Below, one piece after another: positions 10,115 through 17,488 of a stretch of DNA of 45,173 bases. Made by a program: the position numbers and the translations under genes. Every line of letters starts with the position of its first letter. Position 1 is the first letter of the stretch. The DNA is from a virus. The stretch covers positions 1 through 45,173 of the IMG/VR virus record IMGVR_UViG_3300032288_005693. The stretch is one strand, 5' to 3'. Below the pieces are notes generated by a model. That model ran no database searches. It was not told the DNA's origin and saw only the letters and a list, made by a program, of their open reading frames with translations.

Positions 10115-10683
10115 GGTTTAAGTTTAGATTGAACTTTCTTTTTTCTTTGTTGATTTAATTTAGCTTCTCTCTTCATCAAATCATAAGCATGAAACTTTTG
10201 TTTGGCATCTAGCTTCATATTCCCCTCTATTGTTGCAAACCCACTATCTTTATCTATTCTTCTTGAAGTTAAACCTATTGCATTTGGCATTAGTGTTTTA
10301 ATAAGCTTTGGATCAATCATATTAATAGAAATATCCCATACCATAGCTAAGACCATTGGTGCGCATACCTTTAAAGGTTTACCATCATATTCACATGGCA
10401 TCTTTTCCCTATATAAAGAAACACCACTTTGAGTCTTTAATTCCATATCAAAGAAATAAACATCTCTTGCATCATTATTTACAAATTCAAAGTTAAAATG
10501 TAAATGTAGATTCTTATCCCCAAATACAGGTTTAATTTCTGTAATGGTTCGCCACCCATGAATAATAATTTGTAAATCTTTTGATTCCACTAGCCTACTA
10601 ATAAATTCTTGTTCTACTTCTGTTAGTGGAATATATAAAGAATTTTTATTGCCACCACCAAAGATATTAGTATCATTACTCAT
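10111..10683 (-). CDS. Hypothetical protein, 190 aa
   Basis: Starts ATG in the ATGA overlap with the upstream minus gene, after SD AAGGAT. It is strand-rich in the middle (HLHFNFEFVNN, VYFFDMELKT) and ends in a very basic, probably helical tail (KKKVQSKLKP). The alternating pattern suggests a globular domain with a nucleic-acid- or protein-binding basic tail. Not recognised. Its last four bases overlap the stop of the convergent membrane-protein gene. Confidence 0.65.
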   Translation of the reverse strand: MSNDTNIFGGGNKNSLYIPLTEVEQEFISRLVESKDLQIIIHGWRTITEIKPVFGDKNLHLHFNFEFVNNDARDVYFFDMELKTQSGVSLYREKMPCEYDGKPLKVCAPMVLAMVWDISINMIDPKLIKTLMPNAIGLTSRRIDKDSGFATIEGNMKLDAKQKFHAYDLMKREAKLNQQRKKKVQSKLKP

Positions 10684-10907
10684 TTGTTTAATCCTTCAGG
10701 TTTTTCATCAAAATCACAAGTTTCAGGTTCTACATCGCATTGATTACTACAATCACATTTTGTAGTCGCATCACATCTAAATGGTGAATCTAAATGCTTT
10801 TGTTTTTCATCTTTAGATAATGCACACCAATCTGCTTTGGATCTTACTTCTTTATGTTGCACTTGATCAATATTCAGTATCAGTAAAAATAACATTAAGT
10901 TTTTCAT
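10680..10907 (-). CDS. Small cysteine-rich exported protein
   Basis: A 75-residue protein. The chosen start (MKNLMLFLLILN) follows SD AAAGGA and gives a short signal peptide; an upstream in-frame ATG at 10943 would put the SD inside the gene. After the hydrophobic leader the protein is Lys/Asp/Glu-rich with seven cysteines, most in a cluster (RCDATTKCDCSNQCDVEPETC). It could be a lipoprotein-like or disulfide-bonded periplasmic protein. It is translationally coupled to the next minus gene. No family recognised. Confidence 0.6.
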   Translation of the reverse strand: MKNLMLFLLILNIDQVQHKEVRSKADWCALSKDEKQKHLDSPFRCDATTKCDCSNQCDVEPETCDFDEKPEGLNK

Positions 10908-10948
10908 ATAAATATATCCTTTCTTTGTATATACATTATACACTACAA

Positions 10949-10970
10949 TATAAATAATATCTTATTTATA
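10949..10970. promoter_or_regulatory. Perfect inverted repeat with TATAAATA on both strands
   Basis: A 9-base arm at 10949-10957 (TATAAATAA) is repeated inverted at 10962-10970 with 4 bases between. It lies between the divergent minus gene starting at 10907 and the plus-strand tRNA at 10978. Each arm contains TATAAATA, the T4 late-promoter box, facing opposite ways. AT-rich intergenic DNA makes such matches cheap, so a divergent promoter is only a suggestion. Confidence 0.3.
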
Positions 10971-10977
10971 TTTTTTA

Positions 10978-11051
10978 GGACTTGTAGCTCAGTTGGTTAG
11001 AGCAGGGATCTCATAAATCTCAGGTCATGTGTTCAATCCACATCGGGTCCA
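10978..11051 (+). tRNA. tRNA with CAT anticodon (elongator Met, or Ile2 if lysidine-modified)
   Basis: A full cloverleaf can be folded. The 7-bp acceptor GGACTTG pairs with CGGGTCC (two G-U pairs). The D arm is GCTC/GAGC with AGTTGGTTA in the loop. The anticodon stem is GGGAT/ATCTC with loop CTCATAA, giving anticodon CAT. The variable loop is AGGTC, the T arm is ATGTG/CACAT with loop TTCAATC, and the discriminator base is A. Length is 74. The 3' CCA is not encoded. The sequence alone does not separate elongator tRNA-Met from an ATA-reading tRNA-Ile2; an ATA-decoding role would be useful in such an AT-rich genome. Confidence 0.95.
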
Positions 11052-11075
11052 TTTTCTTAAAAAAGGATGGTTATT

Positions 11076-11264
11076 ATGGCAATGATGAAAACAGGAACTC
11101 CTGCATCTCAAGTTAATACTGAAACTTTAAGGGGTTATCAAGATGGTTTACAAGGATCTTCAAATCCACCTGCAGATCCTGTACAATTACAATTCTACAA
11201 TCAAGGTCTAGAACTTGGTCAAAAAGTTAAAAATGGTCAAGCACAAGCACCTATTTGGGCTTGA
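11076..11264 (+). CDS. Small hypothetical protein, 62 aa
   Basis: The chosen start ATG at 11076 follows SD AAAAGGA at 11061-11067 with normal spacing; the earlier in-frame ATG at 11067 overlaps the SD itself. The protein begins MAMMKTGTPAS and is rich in Gln, Gly, Asn and Pro, with a YQDGLQG/YNQGLELG near-repeat. No membrane segment. It lies 24 bases after the tRNA. Not recognised. Confidence 0.6.
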   Translation: MAMMKTGTPASQVNTETLRGYQDGLQGSSNPPADPVQLQFYNQGLELGQKVKNGQAQAPIWA

Positions 11265-11334
11265 TTTAATAATCAATTTATATTAATATCATTATTGTAG
11301 TCGTCACCTGCAAATTGGCGTTCCTTATCTGTTG

Positions 11335-11364
11335 GCACAGAGCAGATCTACAAAAAATCTGTGC
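11335..11364 (+). terminator. Possible terminator hairpin
   Basis: GCACAGA at 11335-11341 pairs perfectly with TCTGTGC at 11358-11364 and is followed by ATTTTTATTTC. An alternative inner pairing CAGAT/ATCTG competes. It lies after the 62-aa gene and before an exported protein. The 16-base loop and broken T-run make termination uncertain. The rest of 11265-11426 shows no gene. Confidence 0.35.
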
Positions 11365-11426
11365 ATTTTTATTTCATTCTTTGTATATCTTTTTTATTTC
11401 TACTTTCAAAGAATGGCAATATCTAT

Positions 11427-11819
11427 ATGAAATACTTTGTCTTTTTCTTAATACTACCTATTTATTCTTATGCGCAAGAAGATCATCTTCAATTATTACT
11501 ACCTGAACATCAACTTGTTAAGACTGAAGAAACCATTAAAGAATCTGCTAAAGTTGATCTAAGCACTTTAGCTATTTTACCTTTCTTAAATGATAATGTT
11601 AAGAAGTTAGAAAGTCTTCTTAAAGAAAAAGATAATCTATTAAGAGAAAAAGATGCTGAAATCTTAAAGCTTATTCGTGCCAATAATCAACTTTCTTTGG
11701 AAAAGAAAGAATGTGAAGTGGATTATAAGCATTGTAAAAATAGCACCTATCTTCAATTAGGCATTACTGCTTTATCTACAGTTTCTTCTGTTTATGCAGG
11801 TGTTAAATGCACTCAATAA
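11427..11819 (+). CDS. Exported coiled-coil protein
   Basis: A 130-residue protein starting MKYFVFFLILPIYSYAQED, a signal peptide with a likely cleavage after SYA. An upstream in-frame ATG at 11361 would add a second hydrophobic stretch and lies in the hairpin region, so it is less likely. A coiled coil follows (LESLLKEKDNLLREKDAEI, residues ~60-95), then CEVDYKHCKN and a C-terminal hydrophobic stretch (YLQLGITALSTVSSVYAG). The exported coiled coil could fit a spanin-like or envelope role, but there is no lipobox and no lysis genes were found nearby. The SD is weak. Confidence 0.55.
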   Translation: MKYFVFFLILPIYSYAQEDHLQLLLPEHQLVKTEETIKESAKVDLSTLAILPFLNDNVKKLESLLKEKDNLLREKDAEILKLIRANNQLSLEKKECEVDYKHCKNSTYLQLGITALSTVSSVYAGVKCTQ

Positions 11820-11870
11820 TTTATTAATATATCTTCTATAAATAGATTTTTCTAAAAAAGGATTTCTAAA

Positions 11871-12404
11871 ATGAGATTTACTAGATTACAAAATGCTAAT
11901 ACTAGATTAGCATCTCTTAAAGCAAGATCTTCTCGTCTTGCATCTATCCACCGTCAAGCTGATGAATCACATGATATTGCCATGCAACTTGAAAAAAAAT
12001 TTCCTGCTGTTATTCTTCATGAGCAAATCCCATACAGTGCTGACCCCGATACACAAGAATTTAATATTTACATTACCGATATTGATTTGTTTGATTTGGT
12101 TAAACACCCTGCTTTTGCAGAATATGAATCTCTTTCTAAATTCTTTGTAGGTTGGTCAAGTGAATCTGATTGCATTATCCAACATAAAAAAAATAAAACT
12201 ACCTTTAATGATAATGTTTGGACTATGGGTATCAAATATTACCATTGGACAAGATACGCAGAACAAAAGTTGGCTAAAATTCATCAAGAACTTGATGAAT
12301 TTCAATATGATTTAATCAAGTCTTTTTGTGAAGATATAGGTAAGTATCTTATGGGTATGATGCCTGTATTAATCAAATTACATCATGAAACTTTTAATTA
12401 TTAA
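11871..12404 (+). CDS. Hypothetical protein with twin RLAS leader
   Basis: A 177-residue protein with SD AAAAAAGGA. The N-terminus holds two copies of RLAS (residues 12-15 and 22-25) in a basic helix, NTRLASLKARSSRLAS. The remainder is a mixed domain with many aromatic residues (YYHWTRYAEQ). The RLAS leader is shared with the genes at 17556 and 18048, which have unrelated bodies. TATAAATA lies at 11837-11844, 26 bases before the start codon. No enzymatic motif recognised; probably a virion or ejected protein, by inference from the shared leader. Confidence 0.6.
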   Translation: MRFTRLQNANTRLASLKARSSRLASIHRQADESHDIAMQLEKKFPAVILHEQIPYSADPDTQEFNIYITDIDLFDLVKHPAFAEYESLSKFFVGWSSESDCIIQHKKNKTTFNDNVWTMGIKYYHWTRYAEQKLAKIHQELDEFQYDLIKSFCEDIGKYLMGMMPVLIKLHHETFNY

Positions 12405-12421
12405 AAAGATGAATCTAAGGT

Positions 12422-13408
12422 TTAATTAAATATATGCGCTTGACTCTCATTATATGCCATATTACTAATTTCTACCCATTTAGCCTTAAATTGTAATTCT
12501 CTTATATTCCTAGCACCACTATAACTTAATCCACTTCTTATATTGATCGCTATCTCATCTAATATATCTAATACAGTCCCTTTATATCCTACTTGATGGC
12601 TTACTCCTTCTACTGATCTTACATTCCCACGCCATTGAGATTGTGCTTCTTTACTCGCCATTCCTACATATTTCTTATATTTATTCCCATGTTCATCTGT
12701 ATGCACTTTACCTGGCGCTTCATCTGTCCCTGCTAAATATGAACCTAGCATTACAAAACTTGCACCACCTGCTAAACACTTTACCATATCACCTGTGGTC
12801 TTGATCCCACCATCTGCTATTATTGGCATCTCATAGGTTGAACTCGCACAATCAAAGACACTTGCTAAGGTAGGAATACCATGTCCTGTTTGGATTCTTG
12901 TTGTACATATTGAACCACCACCTATACCTACTCTTACTGCATTAGCACCTGCATCTATTAAAAATTCATAACCATCTTTAGTAGCTACATTCCCTGCTAT
13001 TACATATAACTTACCATAACCATATCTTCTTCTAATCTCTTTTAAAGCTTCACCCACAACCTTTGTATGACCATGCGCAACATCTAAACAAAAATCAGTA
13101 ATCCCCATCTCTACAAATTTATCAAGAGCATTGATCTCATTACAGCCAATCGCTACACAAGCATTTTTAGCATTAGTTGAAAGTTTAATTCTTTCTTCTA
13201 TGCTATTATATCTATGAATGATACCATAACCACCTTTTTGTTTAATAGCTAATGCCATATCTGATTCTGTTACTGTTGTCATAGGTGATGAGATAACAGG
13301 TAAAGATAAAGTATAATCACCAAGTTTAGAAGATAGATCAATTTCATCTCTTGATTCAATATCTGAAAATTGGGGTGTTAATAAGTAATCATTAAAAGTC
13401 TTTAACAT
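12422..13408 (-). CDS. guaC: GMP reductase-like enzyme (IMPDH/GMPR family, no CBS domain)
   Basis: A 328-residue TIM-barrel protein, the length of GMP reductase. The phosphate-binding and catalytic loop [11 protein letters not shown] puts the catalytic cysteine at C168; [17 protein letters not shown] and [16 protein letters not shown] follow, then GMAS and a short flap with SVEG before YKG. The flap length and its Glu match GMP reductase better than IMP dehydrogenase, which has a longer flap with an Arg-Tyr pair. GMP reductase converts GMP to IMP with NADPH; IMPDH runs IMP to XMP, so direction matters and is not settled here. Start chosen at MLKTF because SD AAAGGAT precedes it; the upstream ATG at 13447 has none. 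The plus-strand adenylosuccinate synthetase gene begins 505 bases away. Confidence 0.85.
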   Translation of the reverse strand: MLKTFNDYLLTPQFSDIESRDEIDLSSKLGDYTLSLPVISSPMTTVTESDMALAIKQKGGYGIIHRYNSIEERIKLSTNAKNACVAIGCNEINALDKFVEMGITDFCLDVAHGHTKVVGEALKEIRRRYGYGKLYVIAGNVATKDGYEFLIDAGANAVRVGIGGGSICTTRIQTGHGIPTLASVFDCASSTYEMPIIADGGIKTTGDMVKCLAGGASFVMLGSYLAGTDEAPGKVHTDEHGNKYKKYVGMASKEAQSQWRGNVRSVEGVSHQVGYKGTVLDILDEIAINIRSGLSYSGARNIRELQFKAKWVEISNMAYNESQAHIFN

Positions 13409-13427
13409 TTTTATCCTTTGGAAAAAA
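13404..13427 (-). promoter_or_regulatory. Short hairpin over the guaC-like SD
   Basis: On the minus strand a U-rich arm, one mismatch and UCC face GGA, a mismatch and an A-rich arm around an AAA loop, so GGA of the SD is paired and AAA is exposed. The leader of the gene starting at 28401 has the same layout. The stem is short and A/U-rich. Confidence 0.3.
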
Positions 13428-13473
13428 CAAGCATCAAAACTATACATAAAAAAAGTTTATCCAACTTGCAATA

Positions 13474-13509
13474 TTTTTAAATCCACTAGTGTTTATATCA
13501 ATGTAAGGC
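13474..13509 (+). promoter_or_regulatory. Probable promoter, copy A
   Basis: This stretch before the 108-aa gene contains TTGCAATA, TAAATC and TGTTTATAT in the same order and spacing as a stretch at 21647-21681 before another small plus gene. TGTTTATAT resembles an extended -10 box. The TTGCAA to -10 spacing (about 21) is long for a sigma-70 -35 box, so the exact class is uncertain, but the two-copy conservation upstream of two isolated plus genes supports a promoter. Confidence 0.5.
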
Positions 13510-13533
13510 AACCTAAACAAAAGGAAAATAAAA

Positions 13534-13860
13534 ATGGAAAACTTACTTGTTAGCTTTTTAAAACTCGCTTTAAACTTCAAACACACTGCTAGTGTTAATG
13601 GCAATGTTGTTGAAGTAAATACTCAAACCTGTTCTTTTACTGTTGAATGTAATAATGGTGGTTTTCTTGTAAAACATTTAGATCTTGCAGGTAATACACT
13701 AGGTAGCTTAGACTGTAAAAAAGAAAGATTTGTAGCTTCTTATATGAATCTCAATACTATCCCCACAGCCAAAAAGAGAAGCCTACAATATGAAGAAACC
13801 CCTTATGGTACACATGGCATTAATTTAGCAGTGTTAGATAGTTTTATCTTAGATTTGTAA
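13534..13860 (+). CDS. Hypothetical protein between the two purine genes
   Basis: A 108-residue protein with SD AAAAGGA. Mostly alternating polar/hydrophobic strands (SFTVECNNGGFLVKHLDL) suggesting a small beta-rich domain, with a Lys/Arg patch TAKKRSL near residue 80. No signal peptide. It carries FKHTASVNG at residues 16-24, a weak match to the RxAS motif. It has its own conserved promoter element upstream and a possible terminator hairpin downstream, so it may be expressed separately from the synthetase gene. Not recognised. Confidence 0.65.
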   Translation: MENLLVSFLKLALNFKHTASVNGNVVEVNTQTCSFTVECNNGGFLVKHLDLAGNTLGSLDCKKERFVASYMNLNTIPTAKKRSLQYEETPYGTHGINLAVLDSFILDL

Positions 13861-13870
13861 TATTCTTAAA

Positions 13871-13912
13871 GCATCCTTGTATAGTTTTAAGGTTCTTACA
13901 AAGGATGTTTTT
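13871..13912 (+). promoter_or_regulatory. Hairpin that is both terminator-like and SD-sequestering, before purA-like gene
   Basis: CATCCTTGTA (13872-13881) pairs with TACAAAGGATG (13897-13907), 10 pairs with one bulged A, followed by five T and then the ATG at 13913. The 3' arm contains the SD AAAGGA. Read from upstream it resembles an intrinsic terminator; in the message it hides the ribosome-binding site of the adenylosuccinate synthetase gene. Confidence 0.6.
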
Positions 13913-14977
13913 ATGTCTGTTAAAGTTATTCTTGGTCTTCAAAATGGTGATGAAGGTAAAGGTCGTGTTGTTGATGATCTTTGCACTACTACTCATAATC
14001 CAATTATCGTTCGTTTTCAAGGTGGTGCTAATGCAGGACATACCATCTATGATGAAAATGGTATTAAGTCTGTGGTGCATCTATTACCTAGTGGTGTTTT
14101 AAATCCCAATGCTGTTAATGTTATAACAAGAGCAACTATTGTTGATCCTGTTCAACTTGTTAAAGAAATCAAAGAGTTTAATGTTCAACCCAAAACATTA
14201 ATCGTATCTAATTATTGTCCTGTTGTTATGTCTTGGCATATAGATGAAGATAAATTGAAATATCAACATAGACTTGGGACTACTGCTAAAGGCATTGGAC
14301 CAGCATTAAAAGATTTTATTGCAAGAGATAATTTCAATTTAAGCAGTTGGATAGAAAAATTTTCCTATTTAGAAGAAGCTAAATTCTTAAAAGACTATGT
14401 AGGTGATGCAGAAGGTTTTCTTAGAGATATGGTTTCCTATGGTAGAAATGTTATCCTTGAAGGTTGTCAAGGATATAGTCTTGATATTTGGGGTGAAGAA
14501 TATCCAAATGTTACTTCATCTTGCACTACCATTGGTGCTGTTTTCTATTCCACTAGACTCAACCATAAACAAATTGATGAAGTGATTGGGATCGCCAAAA
14601 TTTATGAAACCAAAGTAGGTACAGGTTCTTTTGAAGAACTTGAACTAGCATTATCAGAAAAATATCGTGAAGTAGGTAAAGAATATGGTGCTACTACAGG
14701 AAGACCAAGAAAGATTGGGTGGTTAGATTTAGATTTATTAAAAGAAGCGATTCAAGTTAATGGTGTTGATACTCTTATTATTACCAAAACTGATATACCA
14801 CCCCAAGTAGGAACTCTTAGAATTAAGACTTTAGAAGATTATTGGGATATTGATACTTCTTGGAATGGTAATGATCTATCACCATTATTAAAACTTTTAG
14901 ATCGTATTAAGTCATATACAGGCGTTAATAAGATAGGATATACTTTTGGGGAAAATAGGGGGTGTATTAAAATTTAA
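13913..14977 (+). CDS. purA: Compact adenylosuccinate synthetase-like enzyme
   Basis: A 354-residue member of the PurA family, which joins IMP and aspartate using GTP; cellular enzymes have about 430 residues. The N-terminal loop NGDEGKG keeps the catalytic Asp13 and Lys16; GGANAGHT keeps the catalytic His43; LGTTAKGIGPA and IARD match the IMP-binding Thr and Arg; EGCQG and PNVTSS give the Gln and Thr contacts; GATTGRPRKIGWLD and TKTD are the Arg-rich and guanine-recognition motifs. Phage PurZ enzymes, which make the diaminopurine precursor from dGMP, replace the catalytic Asp and, in the phiVC8 enzyme, lack the TKxD motif, so this protein reads as PurA rather than PurZ. Missing length lies between IARD and EGCQG and near the C-terminus. 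The start MSVKV follows AAAGGA; the upstream ATG at 13877 lies in the hairpin. Confidence 0.85.
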   Translation: MSVKVILGLQNGDEGKGRVVDDLCTTTHNPIIVRFQGGANAGHTIYDENGIKSVVHLLPSGVLNPNAVNVITRATIVDPVQLVKEIKEFNVQPKTLIVSNYCPVVMSWHIDEDKLKYQHRLGTTAKGIGPALKDFIARDNFNLSSWIEKFSYLEEAKFLKDYVGDAEGFLRDMVSYGRNVILEGCQGYSLDIWGEEYPNVTSSCTTIGAVFYSTRLNHKQIDEVIGIAKIYETKVGTGSFEELELALSEKYREVGKEYGATTGRPRKIGWLDLDLLKEAIQVNGVDTLIITKTDIPPQVGTLRIKTLEDYWDIDTSWNGNDLSPLLKLLDRIKSYTGVNKIGYTFGENRGCIKI

Positions 14978-14990
14978 AAATAATATAAGT

Positions 14991-15025
14991 ATAGCATAAA
15001 CCACTAGATCAAAGGATTATGCTAT
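14991..15025 (+). promoter_or_regulatory. Hairpin trapping the start codon of the 231-aa gene
   Basis: ATAGCATAA (14991-14999) and TTATGCTAT (15017-15025) form a perfect 9-bp stem. The 17-base loop ends in the SD AAAGGA, and the first two bases of the ATG at 15024 are in the stem. Confidence 0.6.
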
Positions 15026-15719
15026 GATCAAAAAATTGAATACACCTAAAAATTTTTACCTTGTCTATATAACACCACCTAATGAAAATATACCATCTTC
15101 AAAAGCAGATTTTAGTTTTCTTCTAAATGAGAATGAATCAGTGCAAGTTATAGCTGATTTGAATTTAAATGCTAGGTATACTGCTTATTCTTTTTACCGA
15201 ACTAATGACTTAACTAGAGAACAAATTTTAAATCTTCAACCACTAAGCCAAAGAGAAATCCTTTTCTTTGTAGCTTGTGCTTTTCTTAATGAAAGGATTG
15301 ATATGGCTAAAGAACTCCTTCTTAGCAGTGCAAACGCAGATTTTATTAAAAGCTTTTCCAAAGTTCTTAAAAAAAAAGATGCTTTGATTGCCCATGCTCA
15401 TATTATTGCACATCTTAATAATAAGACACCCACTACTACTTTTATCCGACCATTTGAACAAACAATATCCTGTTCTAAAAATGATTTGTTTAAACTTTTA
15501 AAGGATCATTTTGCTTATATAGATATTACTCGTACTGATGATATTGAACCTGAATGGTCTAGGAATTTAGATGCTTTTAAAAAAGCTGATCAAATTCGTG
15601 TACGCATTGATCATAAATTTATAGATAGTTTTGAAAAGCTTTCAGGATTAGACCACCTTAAATGGATAGAAGGTGAAAGCACTGATTATTATACTTTTGA
15701 AATTACTCTTGATCCTTAA
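15024..15719 (+). CDS. Hypothetical protein, 231 aa
   Basis: Starts ATG after SD AAAGGA. The N-terminal third is strand-rich, the middle is helical (REILFFVACAFLNERIDMAKELLL, given here as a pattern of Leu/Phe/Ala with a helix-like spacing) and the C-terminus again alternates (IRVRIDHKF, YYTFEITL). No catalytic or membrane motif is visible. It lies 46 bases after the adenylosuccinate synthetase gene with its own start-codon hairpin. The end overlaps the convergent minus gene by 17 bases. Not recognised. Confidence 0.65.
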   Translation: MIKKLNTPKNFYLVYITPPNENIPSSKADFSFLLNENESVQVIADLNLNARYTAYSFYRTNDLTREQILNLQPLSQREILFFVACAFLNERIDMAKELLLSSANADFIKSFSKVLKKKDALIAHAHIIAHLNNKTPTTTFIRPFEQTISCSKNDLFKLLKDHFAYIDITRTDDIEPEWSRNLDAFKKADQIRVRIDHKFIDSFEKLSGLDHLKWIEGESTDYYTFEITLDP

Positions 15720-15966
15720 CCACAATTTTACCATCATCTAAAATTTGGAAAGCTTGGTCTTCTCTAATATCAAACTTAAACTTAATTTGATTCAGTAAAG
15801 TTTGCGCTTCTTCTTCATTCTTATTTAAAGAATGAACTACTTGGGACTTCTTTAATTCTAAACTCCCTAGTTGATTTACTAGCTGTACTGCTGTTTGTTT
15901 TAATTCACTAAACTTAGCAATTTGTTGTTCAGAGAGTGTTCCGATTTGTTTCATTGTGTTTTGCAT
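15703..15966 (-). CDS. Small coiled-coil protein overlapping an exported protein gene
   Basis: An 87-residue protein with SD AAAAGG just before ATG 15966. The region from about 10 to 65 is a continuous helix with heptad-like Leu/Ile/Val spacing, ending in a short charged strand (DGKIVVKDQE). It overlaps the upstream gene by 38 bases in another frame and its own 3' end overlaps the convergent plus gene by 17 bases. Not recognised. Confidence 0.5.
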   Translation of the reverse strand: MQNTMKQIGTLSEQQIAKFSELKQTAVQLVNQLGSLELKKSQVVHSLNKNEEEAQTLLNQIKFKFDIREDQAFQILDDGKIVVKDQE

Positions 15967-16210
15967 TTTGAATTGCCTTTTTCAATTTAAGTTTTTCTAA
16001 GATGTCTTTAGACTTATTATTTATACAATCTGTTTTATTTTTTAAACGATCTATTTGATAGACTTCTTGTTTTTTTATTACAGGTGCAGGTTTTATTTCT
16101 TTTGCATAGGAAGTATTTACTTCTATGTTCTTTTTATCAAAGAATCCATCTGTTCCTGATATTAAAAAAAAGACAGATGTAAAAATAATAGCTAAAGGAT
16201 ATACTTTCAT
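15929..16210 (-). CDS. Small exported or membrane-anchored protein
   Basis: A 93-residue protein starting MKVYPLAIIFTSVFFLISG, a signal or anchor segment. The rest is very Lys/Asn-rich with a proline break (KPAPVIKK) and a helical segment (ILEKLKLKKAIQNAKH). Its 3' end overlaps the coiled-coil gene. With the TM/coiled-coil gene upstream this makes a run of three small envelope-type proteins, which loosely resembles lysis cassettes. No lipobox or endolysin is visible, so a spanin call would be guesswork. Confidence 0.5.
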   Translation of the reverse strand: MKVYPLAIIFTSVFFLISGTDGFFDKKNIEVNTSYAKEIKPAPVIKKQEVYQIDRLKNKTDCINNKSKDILEKLKLKKAIQNAKHNETNRNTL

Positions 16211-16220
16211 TTTAAAAGAC

Positions 16221-16541
16221 TCACTTTTCTAATAAGATTTTTTGTATCTCATTTAAGTTTTTTTCTATGCTGTTAATATCTTTCTCTATGTCTTTTAATG
16301 CTTGTTCTGTTTTTGAATCTTGAACTTTGTTATTAACAACATCTTTTTTGATCTCATAGACTTCATAGTCCATTTGATTGATTTTATTCTGTATCATTAT
16401 AACTTGATTTTCTAATATGGCATTTTTCACACTCATATCATTTAACCAATATAGTAGTGGCAAAACACTTGCAGATAAACCTTTTAAAAACCAGCTTATC
16501 CACTTTCTTATTTGCTCATTTTGTTTTTCTGTTAAGTTCAT
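16221..16541 (-). CDS. Single-pass membrane coiled-coil protein
   Basis: A 106-residue protein. A charged N-terminus (TEKQNEQIRKW) is followed by a hydrophobic segment at about 15-34 (WFLKGLSASVLPLLYWL) and then a long coiled coil (IQNKINQMDYEVYEIKKDV and onwards) to the end. The start lies 2 bases after the stop of the upstream structural gene and has no clear SD, so it may be coupled. Topology is similar to inner-membrane spanin or phage anchor proteins, but the assignment is not supported beyond that. Confidence 0.5.
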   Translation of the reverse strand: MNLTEKQNEQIRKWISWFLKGLSASVLPLLYWLNDMSVKNAILENQVIMIQNKINQMDYEVYEIKKDVVNNKVQDSKTEQALKDIEKDINSIEKNLNEIQKILLEK

Positions 16542-16543
16542 TT

Positions 16544-17434
16544 CTATAAAAAGTTTCTAGGACTTAAAACACCACGACCAACATGGGGACCAAATGCTGA
16601 TCTAATACCCACACCATATTTTGGTTGTTGAAGTCCTCTTATAATCTTTGTTGTTCTTGCTTTCATTTCCGTAGCAGTTTGCCATTGGCTTTCTGCCGCA
16701 GATCTTAATCCTTCATATTTAGATGATTTATCTATATTCAAAGAGATCCCACCTATTGAATAATCAAATTCATCTACAATCCAATTTGCCTGTAATGCCA
16801 TCGCCGCAAATTGAATCGCACCTTGAAAGATTGCTGTTCGCCATGCAGGTTTTTGATTACATAAAACATCTATTGTTCTATATTCACCATCTGTTTCAGG
16901 TGGCATCATATTCCACCAATCTAATGCTCTTTCTATATACTCTAATAACTCTGCATCTTCCCATACCTGTCCAAAGACCCTATTATATTGACCCACATTA
17001 GCTTCTGCTTCAGGTGGTCTAAAATGATAAAACTTGTCAGGGTTTTGATCCCTTAATAACAATCTTAACTTATCTATCATGGTTCTTTGATTAGTTGTAT
17101 ATGAAGCGCCTATTATTATATTCTCTGTTACCACACCAAATTCTTGCACCACTTCTTGTTCAGAACTATTTACAAGTTCTTTTATTTTCCACTTTATCCT
17201 ATATGTCCCATAAGATGCAGTAGCAGGTATTCTCAATGAAGCATAATATTCACCTACTGCAGGGTTTTCAGGTATTCTAGCACCATCACCTATTAACACA
17301 TCTACTTGTTGATCTACAAAATAAATAGCATAGGTTATTGAAGAAGCATTAGCTACATTCCCACTCGCATTAGTTAGGAATATATCTAAATCACCCCTTC
17401 CTAATGTTTGTCCTCTTTTAAATGCAACACTCAT
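16544..17434 (-). CDS. Virion structural protein with N-terminal Ig-like domain (neck/head-completion-like)
   Basis: A 296-residue protein. Residues 1-105 (FKRGQTLGRGDLDIFL, SSITYAIYFVD, then a Gly-Glu-Tyr-Tyr strand and VQEFGVV) match, strand for strand, the stand-alone 103-aa protein at 27576-27887. Residues ~115-296 contain DKLRLLLRDQNPDKFYHFRP, VWEDAELLEYIERALDWWN and MPPET, a pattern I associate with large-phage neck or adaptor-type structural proteins. The last 30 residues are Arg/Gly-rich. SD GAAAGG. The virion role is inferred from this pattern, not shown. Confidence 0.6.
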   Translation of the reverse strand: MSVAFKRGQTLGRGDLDIFLTNASGNVANASSITYAIYFVDQQVDVLIGDGARIPENPAVGEYYASLRIPATASYGTYRIKWKIKELVNSSEQEVVQEFGVVTENIIIGASYTTNQRTMIDKLRLLLRDQNPDKFYHFRPPEAEANVGQYNRVFGQVWEDAELLEYIERALDWWNMMPPETDGEYRTIDVLCNQKPAWRTAIFQGAIQFAAMALQANWIVDEFDYSIGGISLNIDKSSKYEGLRSAAESQWQTATEMKARTTKIIRGLQQPKYGVGIRSAFGPHVGRGVLSPRNFL

Positions 17435-17472
17435 TTTTAACGCCTTTCTTCATTTTATAAACAAAAGAAATT

Positions 17473-17488
17473 TATAAAAAAGTTATTA
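17473..17488 (+). repeat. 16-base element shared with 19104-19119
   Basis: TATAAAAAAGTTATTA occurs here and again at 19104-19119, each time in the gap between a leftward and a rightward gene. Here it is followed by TTTAACTT, giving a short AAGTTA/TAACTT inverted repeat; at 19104 it is one arm of a long perfect palindrome. Confidence 0.5.

Noticed and set aside
11427-11819. Outer-membrane spanin lipoprotein
   Set aside because: The signal peptide ends SYAQ with no lipobox cysteine.
12422-13408. Full IMP dehydrogenase
   Set aside because: No CBS domains, short flap with a Glu in the GMP-reductase position. Direction is still to be tested, so the name is given as -like.
13913-14977. PurZ, implying a diaminopurine (Z) genome
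   Set aside because: The catalytic Asp of GDEGKG and the guanine-binding TKxD are present; known PurZ replaces the Asp. No DatZ, MazZ or DpoZ-type gene is in the window.
15929-16541. Holin/spanin cassette call
   Set aside because: Only membrane segments and coiled coils are visible; no endolysin neighbour, lipobox or typical holin length pattern.
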